This document shows positions 1 through 7,126 of a DNA stretch of 20,400 nucleotides, one piece after another. Position numbers and translations under genes: made by a program. Numbering within the stretch: the first letter of the stretch is position 1; each line of letters starts with the position of its first letter. Origin of the DNA: a bacterium (GTDB lineage: Bacteria; Oederibacteriota; PGYV01; DSBP01); assembly GCA_011049465.1 (NCBI GenBank), contig DSBP01000237.1:1-20400 (forward strand), in the 5' to 3' direction. The notes under the pieces were generated by a model. The model was not told the DNA's origin and searched no databases. It worked only from the letters and a program-made list of their open reading frames with translations.

Positions 1-18
1 AAAAAAGATATCTTTTTT
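1..18. repeat. A+T-rich perfect palindrome at window edge
   Basis: An 18-nt perfect palindrome, six A, GATATC, six T, lies just upstream of the DEAD-box helicase promoter. It could be the end of a terminator for a gene outside the window or an operator. The stem is weak and the context is cut off, so no function is assigned. Confidence 0.4.
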
Positions 19-31
19 CCCTTAATAATGC

Positions 32-37
32 TATATT
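32..37 (+). promoter_or_regulatory. -10 box (TATATT) of the DEAD-box helicase gene, possible leaderless start
   Basis: TATATT ends six bases before the ATG at 44, so transcription would be expected to start at or next to the start codon. No Shine-Dalgarno sequence lies between them. A -35 element 17-18 nt upstream is not convincing. Confidence 0.4.
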
Positions 38-43
38 ATCCGC

Positions 44-1246
44 ATGAATGAAACCAATTTAAACTTTAACGGGCTTGGTATAGCACCCGGCCTGCTGGAC
101 GTAATAAGCAGGCTGAAATTTGTTACGCCCACGCCCATACAGCACAAGGCAATCCCTATCGGTATCGAGGGAAAAGATATAATAGGAATAGCCCAGACGG
201 GAACCGGCAAGACCCTTGCTTTCGGCATTCCCATGATACAAAGGCTGGCTCAGAAACAGGACGCAATGGGGCTGATTCTTGTGCCCACCCGCGAGCTTGC
301 TTTCCAGGTTGACGAGACCATCAGGAAACTTACCCCTGTCTTTAAAATGCGCTCAATTGTCCTTGTCGGCGGCCAGAAAATGGGCCCGCAGATAAGCGGC
401 CTGAGAAACCGTCCCCACGTGATAATAGCCACACCCGGAAGGCTCTATGACCACCTTGGCAGAAACACGGCCAAACTGAATACCGTAAACATGCTTGTTC
501 TTGACGAAGCCGACAGGATGCTTGATATGGGCTTTCTCCCGCAAATAGAGAAAATAATGAAATACGTCCCGAAAGACAGGCAGACAATGCTCTTTTCCGC
601 GACAATGCCCGAGGGTATTGTCAAAATAGTCACCTCTTACATGAAACTTCCGGTCAGGACGGAAATCGCGCCGCCCGGAACAGCTCCGGAACTTATAACG
701 CAGGAGATTTTTGTTGTCAAATCAGAGAACAAACAAAAAACCCTGAAAGAAATCCTGAAAAAATATACGGGCTCAGTGCTTCTCTTTACAAGGACAAAAC
801 GTGGCGCAGCCAAAATAAACCGGTTTCTCCGCGACGCGGGTTTTTCTTCGGCAGAGATACACTCGGACAGGTCAATGGGCCAGAGGAAAGAGGCCCTGCA
901 GGGATTTAAATCAGGAAGGTTCAGGATACTTGCCGCAACAGACATAGCGGCGCGCGGCATAGACGTCACCGGAATTGAGCTTGTTGTCAACTACGACATA
1001 CCCGACGACCCGGAAAACTACGTTCACAGAATAGGACGCACAGGAAGGGCCGGGCTTAAGGGGCACGCGGTCTCGCTTGCCACGCCCGACCAGGGCGACG
1101 ATGTAAAAGCAATTGAAAAAATAATAAAAACAGCCATTCCGCTTGCGGCATACCCCGACCTCCCGGTGGAGAAATTTATCAGGTCATCCCCTGCTTTTTC
1201 AAGCAGCAGGCGCAGAAGAGGAAGGTTTGTTAAGTTTATCCGCTGA
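44..1246 (+). CDS. rhlE: ATP-dependent DEAD-box RNA helicase, RhlE type
   Basis: This is a 400-residue cytoplasmic RNA helicase that unwinds structured RNA in ribosome assembly or mRNA turnover. All core motifs are visible: motif I AQTGTGKT (50-57), Ia PTRELA (81-86), TPGR (130-133), DEAD (154-157), SAT (185-187), ATDIAARGID (298-307) and HRIGRTGR (328-335). An F and a Q-motif region precede motif I (residues 8-33). The C-terminal extension is short and ends in an Arg-rich stretch (389-400), typical of small RhlE-like proteins and far shorter than in DeaD/CsdA. The ATG at 44 is the only sensible start. It has no Shine-Dalgarno sequence but a -10-like box six bases upstream. The gene converges on the SWIM gene with a 19-nt gap. 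The family is certain; the subfamily name is an inference from length and motif wording. Confidence 0.93.
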   Translation: MNETNLNFNGLGIAPGLLDVISRLKFVTPTPIQHKAIPIGIEGKDIIGIAQTGTGKTLAFGIPMIQRLAQKQDAMGLILVPTRELAFQVDETIRKLTPVFKMRSIVLVGGQKMGPQISGLRNRPHVIIATPGRLYDHLGRNTAKLNTVNMLVLDEADRMLDMGFLPQIEKIMKYVPKDRQTMLFSATMPEGIVKIVTSYMKLPVRTEIAPPGTAPELITQEIFVVKSENKQKTLKEILKKYTGSVLLFTRTKRGAAKINRFLRDAGFSSAEIHSDRSMGQRKEALQGFKSGRFRILAATDIAARGIDVTGIELVVNYDIPDDPENYVHRIGRTGRAGLKGHAVSLATPDQGDDVKAIEKIIKTAIPLAAYPDLPVEKFIRSSPAFSSSRRRRGRFVKFIR

Positions 1247-1265
1247 GATTCAAAGACTTTTTATT

Positions 1266-2171
1266 TTACGATAGCATCTTATAATTCTCTCTGCTGATAA
1301 CTTTTTTGCCGCGTTTCCGTTCAAGCTCTTTTCTCACGCTACCCGAAACAGCGCCGCCCCCAACGGCAGCTTGCTTGTTTTTCACGAAGCATTGAGCGTT
1401 TTTATTGACGCTGTTTTGCTTTTTGAGTGAACCGGTTTTTTCGTTAAAATCGATGCCAAAAACTTCAGCCGCATCCAAATCATCAATTACACGGAACGTC
1501 TTTTTCTCCGCTTTTTTTAACATCTTTTTTGACTTATCACGCAAAGCTTCTGTTATCAAATCGTCCATTTGAGCTTTGCGCAGCAGAAAAAACAATTTTG
1601 GATCATCATCCAGTTTTACTCCGACCCCATAGAACGTTGCCGCCACGTGCTTGCACATACTTGCCCAGTCCGGGCAGCTGCATCTGAACTTAATCTCTTT
1701 GGATGACGGGAATAAACCCTTCCCTTTTGCGGTAAATATTTCGGCAAGGCTCTTTGGGAACCTGCCTTCAATAAATTCCTGCAGCGATTCAATTTTGCCT
1801 TCGCACTGTTTCTTTATTTCTTTCCATGCATCCTTGTTCAACGGTTTCATTTTTATTGTAACCTCATAAGGACGCGAACTTGTCCCCTGCACAAGCGCCG
1901 TTACCTCTCCCGGCTTTATCTTGAAATCCAGCACACACCCATTTCTTATATAACTACGGCCTCTGCCTATCCTGTTGGAATAATCCGCATACTTTTCAAG
2001 GTTTGTATTCCACGCCATACCCCACCACGTCCGGGCAAGCCTGGTTTCTTGCACAATCAAAGGCTTAATGTCAGGGTTTTTCTTCTTTAGTTGTGCCAGC
2101 TTTTTCTGCGCTTTTGCCCGTTTTTCGCCTACGGTTACATATTTTGGAAATCTCCGGTAATAGTATCCCAT
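1266..2171 (-). CDS. SWIM zinc-finger protein (YwqB-like) with a Bro-N/DinD-type C-terminal tail
   Basis: This 301-residue protein has a SWIM zinc finger, C-x-C-x6-C-x-H, with C164, C166, C173 and H175. Such proteins are often encoded beside SNF2 helicases, as in the Bacillus subtilis ywqB/ywqA pair, and are thought to bind DNA or partners. Here the SNF2 gene lies 32 nt upstream in the same orientation. Residues 1-250 look like an ordinary member. Residues about 255-301 (NKNAQ, NKQAA, RKELE, GKKVISRENY) match the end of Bro-N/DinD-like antirepressors and are matched at DNA level by the Bro-N gene of this window (5649-5766). The gene therefore appears to be a chimera in its last 45 codons. A GGAGG lies 12 nt before the ATG, a rather long spacing. 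The molecular role is unproven. Confidence 0.85.
   Translation of the reverse strand: MGYYYRRFPKYVTVGEKRAKAQKKLAQLKKKNPDIKPLIVQETRLARTWWGMAWNTNLEKYADYSNRIGRGRSYIRNGCVLDFKIKPGEVTALVQGTSSRPYEVTIKMKPLNKDAWKEIKKQCEGKIESLQEFIEGRFPKSLAEIFTAKGKGLFPSSKEIKFRCSCPDWASMCKHVAATFYGVGVKLDDDPKLFFLLRKAQMDDLITEALRDKSKKMLKKAEKKTFRVIDDLDAAEVFGIDFNEKTGSLKKQNSVNKNAQCFVKNKQAAVGGGAVSGSVRKELERKRGKKVISRENYKMLS
1279..1410 (-). repeat. Direct repeat, intact copy of Bro-N/DinD tail (3' end of SWIM gene)
   Basis: This segment aligns with 5649-5766 at about 80% identity over 118 aligned bases (hand count), with one 14-nt gap. It includes 15 identical bases at 1396-1410 and 5752-5766. Both copies are on the minus strand. 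This copy keeps the reading frame through to the SWIM stop codon. Confidence 0.8.
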
Positions 2172-2203
2172 TAAAGTTATCAGCCTCCTGCCATAAATTT
2201 GTT

Positions 2204-4864
2204 TTACAGTGACAGCCTAAATAAATTCATCAGTTTCTCATTGCTCATTTCGGTTATCCATGCCTCGCCTGAACTTTGTATTAACTCTTTTGACAGATTC
2301 TCTTTTTCCCGGAGCATGGCATCAATCTTTTCTTCCAGTGTACCCCTTGTGATAAATTTATGGACTATCACGTTTTTCTTCTGCCCTATCCTGAAAATCC
2401 TGTCAGTTGCCTGATTTTCAACCGCAGGATTCCACCACCTGTCAAAATGAATAACGTGGTTCGCAGCCGTCAGGTTTAACCCGAATCCGCCCGCCTTTAT
2501 TGACAATACAATAAATGGGACGTATTCATGACTCTGGAATTTATCAACGATTTCCTTGCGTTTTTTTACGGGCGTACTGCCGTGAAATACCAGCCCTTCA
2601 TGATTGAATATAGTCCCAAGGTATCCCTTGAGATGTTCAGTTATCTCCTTGAATTGCGTAAACACCAGCAACTTTTCCCTTTTTTCATAGATTGTCTCGC
2701 ATATTTCCCGCAATCTCGAGAATTTGCCGCTGTCATCTTCAGAATATTCATTTCTTCCAAGGTACTGATCCGGATGGTTGCATATCTGCTTGAATTTCAT
2801 AAGAGAGGCAAGAATCAGCCCTTTCCTTCTGATACCTCCGGTTTCTGATTCAATTATTTCCTTTATTTCATTCACGAGATTGCCGTAAAGGACAATCTGT
2901 TTCTTGCTTAAATTCGAGTACGTTTTCATCTCAACCTTATCAGGTAAATCCGAAATAACAGCCTTGTCGGTCTTTAACCTTCTTAAAATATACGGCGCTG
3001 TGATTTTCCGCAATTTCGCATAACCCGCAGGATTGTCTCTAAGTTTTTTTGTAAAATCCGAGAATTCTTTTGTGCTGCCGAGCAGTCCGGGATTTAAGAA
3101 ATCAAATAATGACCATAAGTCGCCTACCCGGTTTTCTATGGGCGTACCTGTCATTATTATCCTGTTGTTTGCTTCCAAACACTTAACTGCTTTTGTCTGT
3201 TTTGTCCCGGGGTTCTTTATTGCCTGTGCCTCATCCAGTATAACGTAGTTCCACCTGTATGTTCTAAACCAGCCATGTTTTCTGGATAAGGAATAGGTCG
3301 TTATTACGAGGTCGTATTTGTCTATGAAAACCTTGTCTTTAGGGGCACTTTCTCCGTCTTTTTCAAAAGACGGATGAGCTATGTAATACTTTATTTCAGG
3401 CGAAAACCTGTGAATTTCATTAACCCAGTTTGAAATCAGTGAAGCAGGTATCACCAGAAGGCTTGCCGGAAGTTGTTTTTTTGCTTTAAGAGCATTGAGA
3501 AAAGCCAGCAGTTGTATGGTTTTCCCGAGTCCCATATCATCCGCAAGGCAGGCGCCAAATCGCAAAGAATCAAGAAAATAGAGCCAGTTCAGCCCTTTCT
3601 GCTGATACGGGCGGAGTTCACCCATAAAACTCTTTGATAAATTTACCGCAGCTATCAGTTCAGGTTTGCGGAGTTTTTCTACAACAGATTTGAGCCATTC
3701 GCCGTTTGAAATATCGACAGTATCGTCATCAGCAATACCAAAATCTTTCTGCAGGTTCAGTTGCAGACGCATTGCTTCCCGCAAACTCAAACCGCCTTGT
3801 TCCATCAGTTCCCCGGCTTTTTTATAGGCTTCAAGCGTTTTTTTGAGTTTCTCCGAGTCAACCTCTACCCATTTGCCTTTAATAAACGCAAGCCCTTCAG
3901 ATTCATTAAGCAGTTTTTTTGCTTCTTCTTCAGACAGGCTGTTGTCTCCGCATGAAAGATTTATTTTGAAGTCAAGAATCGAGTCTTTGCCAAGAAACGA
4001 CGGTGTAGTATTGCCGATACTTATATCAAGTTTTAGTGCGCTCGTCCTGTTTTTCCACCAGTTGGGAATCCTGCATATTATGCCGGATTTCTCGTAAACC
4101 GGTATTTCTTTCAACATATCGTACGCATCCCGGGCTGACAACGCGAGCGGATGAAATATCTCCCCGTTTTCAATAAGGCCGGCAACAAGGCTGCTTTCTT
4201 TTGCAGCTAAGTATACAGTGGACAGGAGTTCCAGCAGTTTCTTACTGTTTTTGCCGTATTCTTTCAGCGCACATTTTAACGGAACATGCCTGGATTTGCC
4301 CTGCTCGTTCAAGCCCGTAGAATACGTTGCCAGAAAAGCAAAAGGAAAATTCTCTTTCCTGCTTTCAACCAAATGAAAATAAATCCGCCCCGCAATGTAA
4401 ATGTCAGGGCTTAATGTTTTTATTAAATCACCAACAGTGCCTTTACAGGCTTTTAATTTGTCCTTTAATGTCACGTCTATCTTCAGCCAGAGTTTCTCAA
4501 GAAATGACGGGGTTATGTATTCCGCGCCGGTCATAAATGGAATTTTTGACAGAAAATCATCAATTTCATCGGTTGTTAATACAATTTCCGCCTTTTCACG
4601 CAGATCTTCAAGGTCCGGTGTCTGTGTGAATTTTCTTACATACATACCCGCAAACTTTCTGAAAGTATCCAGGCTTGCCGACAACGGCGTGGACTGGCTG
4701 CAGAAGCCCAAAAATAACAGAAAACCGCTGAAATTTTTTTCGTACTTTTTGTACAGTTCGTTCTGCAGTAATTCCTGGCTCTTATTTACCGGCTCTTCAG
4801 TTTCCCTCCATTCCAGTTCAATAATGCTGTCCGGCTGGCAGATTACGTTTAATTCTTTATACAT
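2204..4864 (-). CDS. SNF2-family helicase (YwqA/HepA-like)
   Basis: This is an 886-residue SNF2-type DNA translocase. The N-terminal half (about 1-410) is the poorly conserved region of bacterial SNF2 proteins. The C-terminal half carries both RecA-like lobes: Walker A DDMGLGKT near 441-448, DEAQ near 544-547, MTGTPIENR, and in lobe 2 HFDRWWNPAVENQATDRIFRIGQ near 803-826. The enzyme would use ATP to move along double-stranded DNA and remodel protein-DNA complexes, possibly in repair or restart. It is paired with a downstream SWIM gene, as in ywqA-ywqB. The start is supported by AAAGG five bases upstream of the ATG. Its base composition looks more A+T-rich than the arg genes. A role in phage defence is possible, as in some SNF2 systems, but nothing here proves it. 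Confidence 0.93.
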   Translation of the reverse strand: MYKELNVICQPDSIIELEWRETEEPVNKSQELLQNELYKKYEKNFSGFLLFLGFCSQSTPLSASLDTFRKFAGMYVRKFTQTPDLEDLREKAEIVLTTDEIDDFLSKIPFMTGAEYITPSFLEKLWLKIDVTLKDKLKACKGTVGDLIKTLSPDIYIAGRIYFHLVESRKENFPFAFLATYSTGLNEQGKSRHVPLKCALKEYGKNSKKLLELLSTVYLAAKESSLVAGLIENGEIFHPLALSARDAYDMLKEIPVYEKSGIICRIPNWWKNRTSALKLDISIGNTTPSFLGKDSILDFKINLSCGDNSLSEEEAKKLLNESEGLAFIKGKWVEVDSEKLKKTLEAYKKAGELMEQGGLSLREAMRLQLNLQKDFGIADDDTVDISNGEWLKSVVEKLRKPELIAAVNLSKSFMGELRPYQQKGLNWLYFLDSLRFGACLADDMGLGKTIQLLAFLNALKAKKQLPASLLVIPASLISNWVNEIHRFSPEIKYYIAHPSFEKDGESAPKDKVFIDKYDLVITTYSLSRKHGWFRTYRWNYVILDEAQAIKNPGTKQTKAVKCLEANNRIIMTGTPIENRVGDLWSLFDFLNPGLLGSTKEFSDFTKKLRDNPAGYAKLRKITAPYILRRLKTDKAVISDLPDKVEMKTYSNLSKKQIVLYGNLVNEIKEIIESETGGIRRKGLILASLMKFKQICNHPDQYLGRNEYSEDDSGKFSRLREICETIYEKREKLLVFTQFKEITEHLKGYLGTIFNHEGLVFHGSTPVKKRKEIVDKFQSHEYVPFIVLSIKAGGFGLNLTAANHVIHFDRWWNPAVENQATDRIFRIGQKKNVIVHKFITRGTLEEKIDAMLREKENLSKELIQSSGEAWITEMSNEKLMNLFRLSL

Positions 4865-4949
4865 TCTACCTTTCCTTTCACTGCTTTACGACTCTTCCTG
4901 CTTCGCCGTTTTTGTGAATTTAGGTTTAAACATTTTTTAGTAGTTTTCT

Positions 4950-5121
4950 CTATAGTTTCCTTGCCGGTATTTTCTTACTACTGATTAAGATAAATCCACC
5001 TCTGAATTCTATCGTCAGCTCTTCGCCTTCTTTGACTACTTGCGGGCCGCAGCGTTGACTAAGTCGGATCAGTTCCGGCCTGCCCGTGCCGTTGGCTGCG
5101 GCAGACAGGTTCTTTTTTCAT
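4950..5121 (-). pseudogene. Small AbrB/MazE-like reading frame broken by a homopolymer frameshift
   Basis: From the ATG at 5121 the frame reads MKKEPV and soon stops. If the run of six A after the ATG is read as five, a 56-codon frame opens: MKKNLSAAANGTGRPELIRL, then GPQVVKEGEELTIEF, ending at TAG 4950-4952. The pattern of hydrophilic turn plus KEGEELTIEF resembles the swapped-hairpin half of AbrB/SpoVT/MazE proteins, but this is a weak resemblance. It lies 14 nt downstream of the CPxC gene and upstream of the SNF2 gene, so it would sit in that transcript. It may be a remnant, a sequencing error or a slippage-dependent gene. Confidence 0.35.
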
Positions 5122-5134
5122 TTTATTTTCCCGT

Positions 5135-5455
5135 TCACCTGTTTTTGCCTTTCCAAAACGGGCAGTAAGGGCAATCTTGGCCTTCAACATAGTCAATCCC
5201 TTCTTCATGGATACAGCCTATTATGCCGTTAGTGGTTATGGTTGTTTTTACATTGTGTTGTTTTATGAATTCCAAAATTTCGCGGCTGACTTTAAAATCA
5301 TTTACAACATTCGCCCCGGCCCAGCGTTTAATATCAACGCAATCCCCGCCGGGTTCGTTGATTATTCCAACCGCAATTTTTACAGGCGTTCTGTCGTCAG
5401 GGCCATAATATGCTATTGTTGCCGCAGGGAATTTCGTTTTTTCCTTGTTGTCCAT
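5135..5455 (-). CDS. Small conserved protein with C-x-H and CPxC motif, function unknown
   Basis: This is a 106-residue soluble protein. It begins with KFPAATIAYYGPDDRTPVKI and ends in a Cys/His cluster: C81, H83, C95 and C98 in GCIHEEGIDY and DCPYCPFW. The four residues could hold a zinc or iron ion. I recognise the same arrangement (YYGPDD, then GCxHEEGxD, then CPxCPFW) from hypothetical proteins in many bacterial phyla, but know no established function. A good GGAGGTG lies eight bases before the ATG. Residues about 27-80 (hydrophobic strand, helix, then VKTTITTNGIIG) resemble the alpha/beta layout of NifX/NifB C-terminal domains, which is only a suggestion. An 11-bp inverted repeat lies upstream. 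Confidence 0.75.
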   Translation of the reverse strand: MDNKEKTKFPAATIAYYGPDDRTPVKIAVGIINEPGGDCVDIKRWAGANVVNDFKVSREILEFIKQHNVKTTITTNGIIGCIHEEGIDYVEGQDCPYCPFWKGKNR

Positions 5456-5486
5456 TTTAATCCACCTCCCATTTCATTTCAAAGTC

Positions 5487-5566
5487 ATGAACATTATTTG
5501 CCTCCAAACATGAAATAATGACCTGATTAAAATGATAGACAGATTCCCTTCCGAGATAATGTTCAT
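5487..5566 (-). promoter_or_regulatory. 11-bp perfect inverted repeat upstream of the CPxC gene
   Basis: ATGAACATTAT (5487-5497) and ATAATGTTCAT (5556-5566) are perfect inverted copies separated by 58 nt. They sit 32 nt upstream of the CPxC gene start. A partial third copy (CATGAAATAAT) lies near 5509. They may be operator half-sites or the arms of a leader hairpin. Confidence 0.35.
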
Positions 5567-5614
5567 TTTGCGAAGTAAAAGCGGGTATTGCCTCTGACTG
5601 CTTGTTCTTCATAT

Positions 5615-6434
5615 TCATTTCAGCAACTTTCTATTCTGCGGCAATTTCTTATAGTTTTCTCTGCTAATTACTTTCTTGCCGCTTTTGTGTTCCAATTCTT
5701 TTCTTGCGTTACCCGCCACAGCACGCTTGCTTATTTTCAACAAATCCTTGGGCGTTTTTATTGACGGCTATCTCTTTTGTTGAAGCCTCGCCAAGCATTG
5801 AAAAGATAAGCTCCAGATCTGTCATATGATCCCGCAGATTCTCACGTTTAAGCCCCTTATGCTTCTTGTAAGCAGATGGCGTCATATCAAACGTCGCTTT
5901 TGATATTTCAGCGGTCAATATTTCGTATTCCTTTTGCTCCTTTATGCCGCGCTTCTGCCACTGGTCAGTTAACTCTTCACGGATAGCGATTCCACGCATC
6001 CGTTTCTCAATCCATTCGTCGCTATACCCTTTAGCCTTATATAATGCCCTTGTCCTTTTTGTGGCAAGTTCCGGATTTTCGATTTCCTGAATCCGCTCGT
6101 AACCAACCCGAGCCAACCACCGCCTAAACGGCTCAGCTTTTGGGGATGGTATCGATTGAATAATGCGAAAAATACCTTCCGTATTTGCGCAATTGAGCTT
6201 TTGATCTCCCCCCGAAGTCTTAACAGAAAGGGGGGTGACAAATTGTCCCCACCCTTTACTAAGCTCATTGTCACGCTTACGCATCTTCTTGATATAGTCC
6301 TGAACATTAGGCGAGTCGGTAAGCGCTGAAACAACATCATTAACGACAAACCACCATTCATTGTTATAAATGGTCTTCCTGATCTCTCGTTTCCGAAAAA
6401 TCGCTATTTTAGTTGTGGTTATTTCTTTATTCAT
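5615..6434 (-). pseudogene. Bro-N/DinD-like phage antirepressor family gene, frameshifted near its 3' end
   Basis: The open frame 6434-5709 encodes 241 residues. The N-terminal Bro-N DNA-binding domain spans about residues 8-115 (WWFVVNDVVSALTDSPNVQDYI, then NTEGIFRIIQSIPSPKAEPFRRWLA). The middle section (EYEILTAEISKATF, TPSAYKKHKGLKRENLRDHM, TDLELIFSMLGEAST) is typical of DinD/antirepressor-like proteins. The last codons read NKNAQGFVENKQACCGG then stop. In the next frame the family tail continues (VAGNARKELE, GKKVISRENY) to a TGA at 5615-5617. Compared with the intact tail in the SWIM gene, 14 nt are missing near 5721, which explains the shift. AGGA lies just upstream of the ATG. The Bro-N domain is intact, so a shortened protein could still work. 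The gene sits 69 nt downstream of tRNA-Ser(GCU). Confidence 0.8.
5649..5766 (-). repeat. Direct repeat, 14-nt-deleted copy of Bro-N/DinD tail
   Basis: This is the partner of 1279-1410, in the same orientation. The segment between the shared ACCCG and GCTTGCTT is 9 nt here and 23 nt in the other copy, so the difference is not a multiple of three and puts the Bro-N frame out of register. Confidence 0.8.
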
Positions 6435-6503
6435 ATTTCCTCATTTCTACTCATGGCGACCTTGGCTTACTACGCCTGCCAGGGTTCGCCTGAGCGTCAA
6501 AAA

Positions 6504-6593
6504 TGGCGGAGAGAGGGGGATTCGAACCCCCGAGCCCGTTGCCGGGCCAACTGCTTAGCAGGCAGCTGCCATAAGCCGCTCGGCCATCTCTCC
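6504..6593 (-). tRNA. tRNA-Ser(GCU)
   Basis: The minus strand folds as a class II tRNA. The acceptor stem is GGAGAGA with TCTCTCC, followed by discriminator G and an encoded CCA (6504-6506). The anticodon loop CTGCTAA has anticodon GCT at 6557-6559, reading AGC/AGU. A long variable arm (around GCCCGGCAACGGGC) and the T-arm GGGGGTTCGAATCCCCC are visible. The long variable arm confirms serine. Confidence 0.97.
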
Positions 6594-6720
6594 GCGTGAA
6601 AAATTAAGACTAAACCAAACCCGAGAATCGAGATTCGAAAATCGACCGTCTTAACTCGCCCTGCTTCGGTTTCTTCTTTTTCTTCCTTAGTTTTTTGACT
6701 TTTCTTTTTTCGATTCTCTG

Positions 6721-6745
6721 CCAAATTTTTCTGTATAAAATTTGG
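6721..6745. repeat. 9-bp inverted repeat abutting the 3' end of tRNA-Ser(UGA)
   Basis: CCAAATTTT (6721-6729) pairs with AAAATTTGG (6737-6745). The right arm overlaps the encoded CCA of the tRNA. It is A+T-rich and has no following T-run, so it looks more like a trailer hairpin or processing context than a classical terminator. Confidence 0.35.
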
Positions 6746-6829
6746 CGGAGGACGAGGGACTCGAACCCCCAAGGGCTTGCGCCCATCTGATTTCAAGTCA
6801 GACGCCTTACCAATTAGGACTAGTCCTCC
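6743..6829 (-). tRNA. tRNA-Ser(UGA)
   Basis: This is a class II tRNA with acceptor GGAGGAC and GTCCTCC, discriminator G and an encoded CCA. The anticodon loop CTTGAAA has TGA at 6793-6795, which reads UCN codons. The variable arm GGGCGCAAGCCC is long, and the T-arm is GGGGGTTCGAGTCCCTC. It lies only 29 nt after the stop codon of the small membrane protein gene and is probably co-transcribed with serS. Confidence 0.97.
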
Positions 6830-6858
6830 GCGTTATGATTGCGGGATACCGGCTTCCC

Positions 6859-7080
6859 CTACTCATCCCACCCTATAAGGATTCCGACGGCAATTGCCAC
6901 GTAACCGCCGATTATCATGATGGGCGCGGCAACACCCGCCCAGTTTGACGCGTCGGCATTTACCTTTGTCAGCACAAAATACCCGAGCGCCAAAACAGCG
7001 ACCGCAGCTCCTATTACATACAGCCCTGTCTTCCTTTTAACTGCGGGCCCGGCCTCTTTTTTTATCTCATCAGACATCAT
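6859..7080 (-). CDS. Small two-helix membrane protein, unknown function
   Basis: This is a 73-residue protein. A charged N-terminus (1-17, with KRK) is followed by two hydrophobic segments at about 19-38 and 47-70, and it ends IGWDE. The positive N-terminus suggests a hairpin in the inner membrane. The start has two consecutive ATG codons preceded by GGAGG at good spacing, which supports translation. It lies 46 nt downstream of serS and immediately before two tRNA-Ser genes. I do not recognise a family. Its position gives no clear functional clue. Confidence 0.7.
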   Translation of the reverse strand: MMSDEIKKEAGPAVKRKTGLYVIGAAVAVLALGYFVLTKVNADASNWAGVAAPIMIIGGYVAIAVGILIGWDE

Positions 7081-7126
7081 CCGCCTCCGTCCGGCTTTTG
7101 AATATGCAAGCCGCGTAAGTGTTATA

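Noticed and set aside
1247..1265. Terminator between the convergent DEAD-box and SWIM genes
   Set aside because: There is a T-rich run but no stem of useful length in the 19-nt gap.
4401..4940. 179-codon plus-strand frame opposite the SNF2 gene
   Set aside because: It is a shadow of the minus-strand SNF2 coding sequence, with no ribosome-binding site and no family match.
6435..6503. Integration site (att duplication) at tRNA-Ser(GCU)
   Set aside because: I could find no second copy of the tRNA 3' end in the window and no integrase gene, so only the gene neighbourhood is suggestive.
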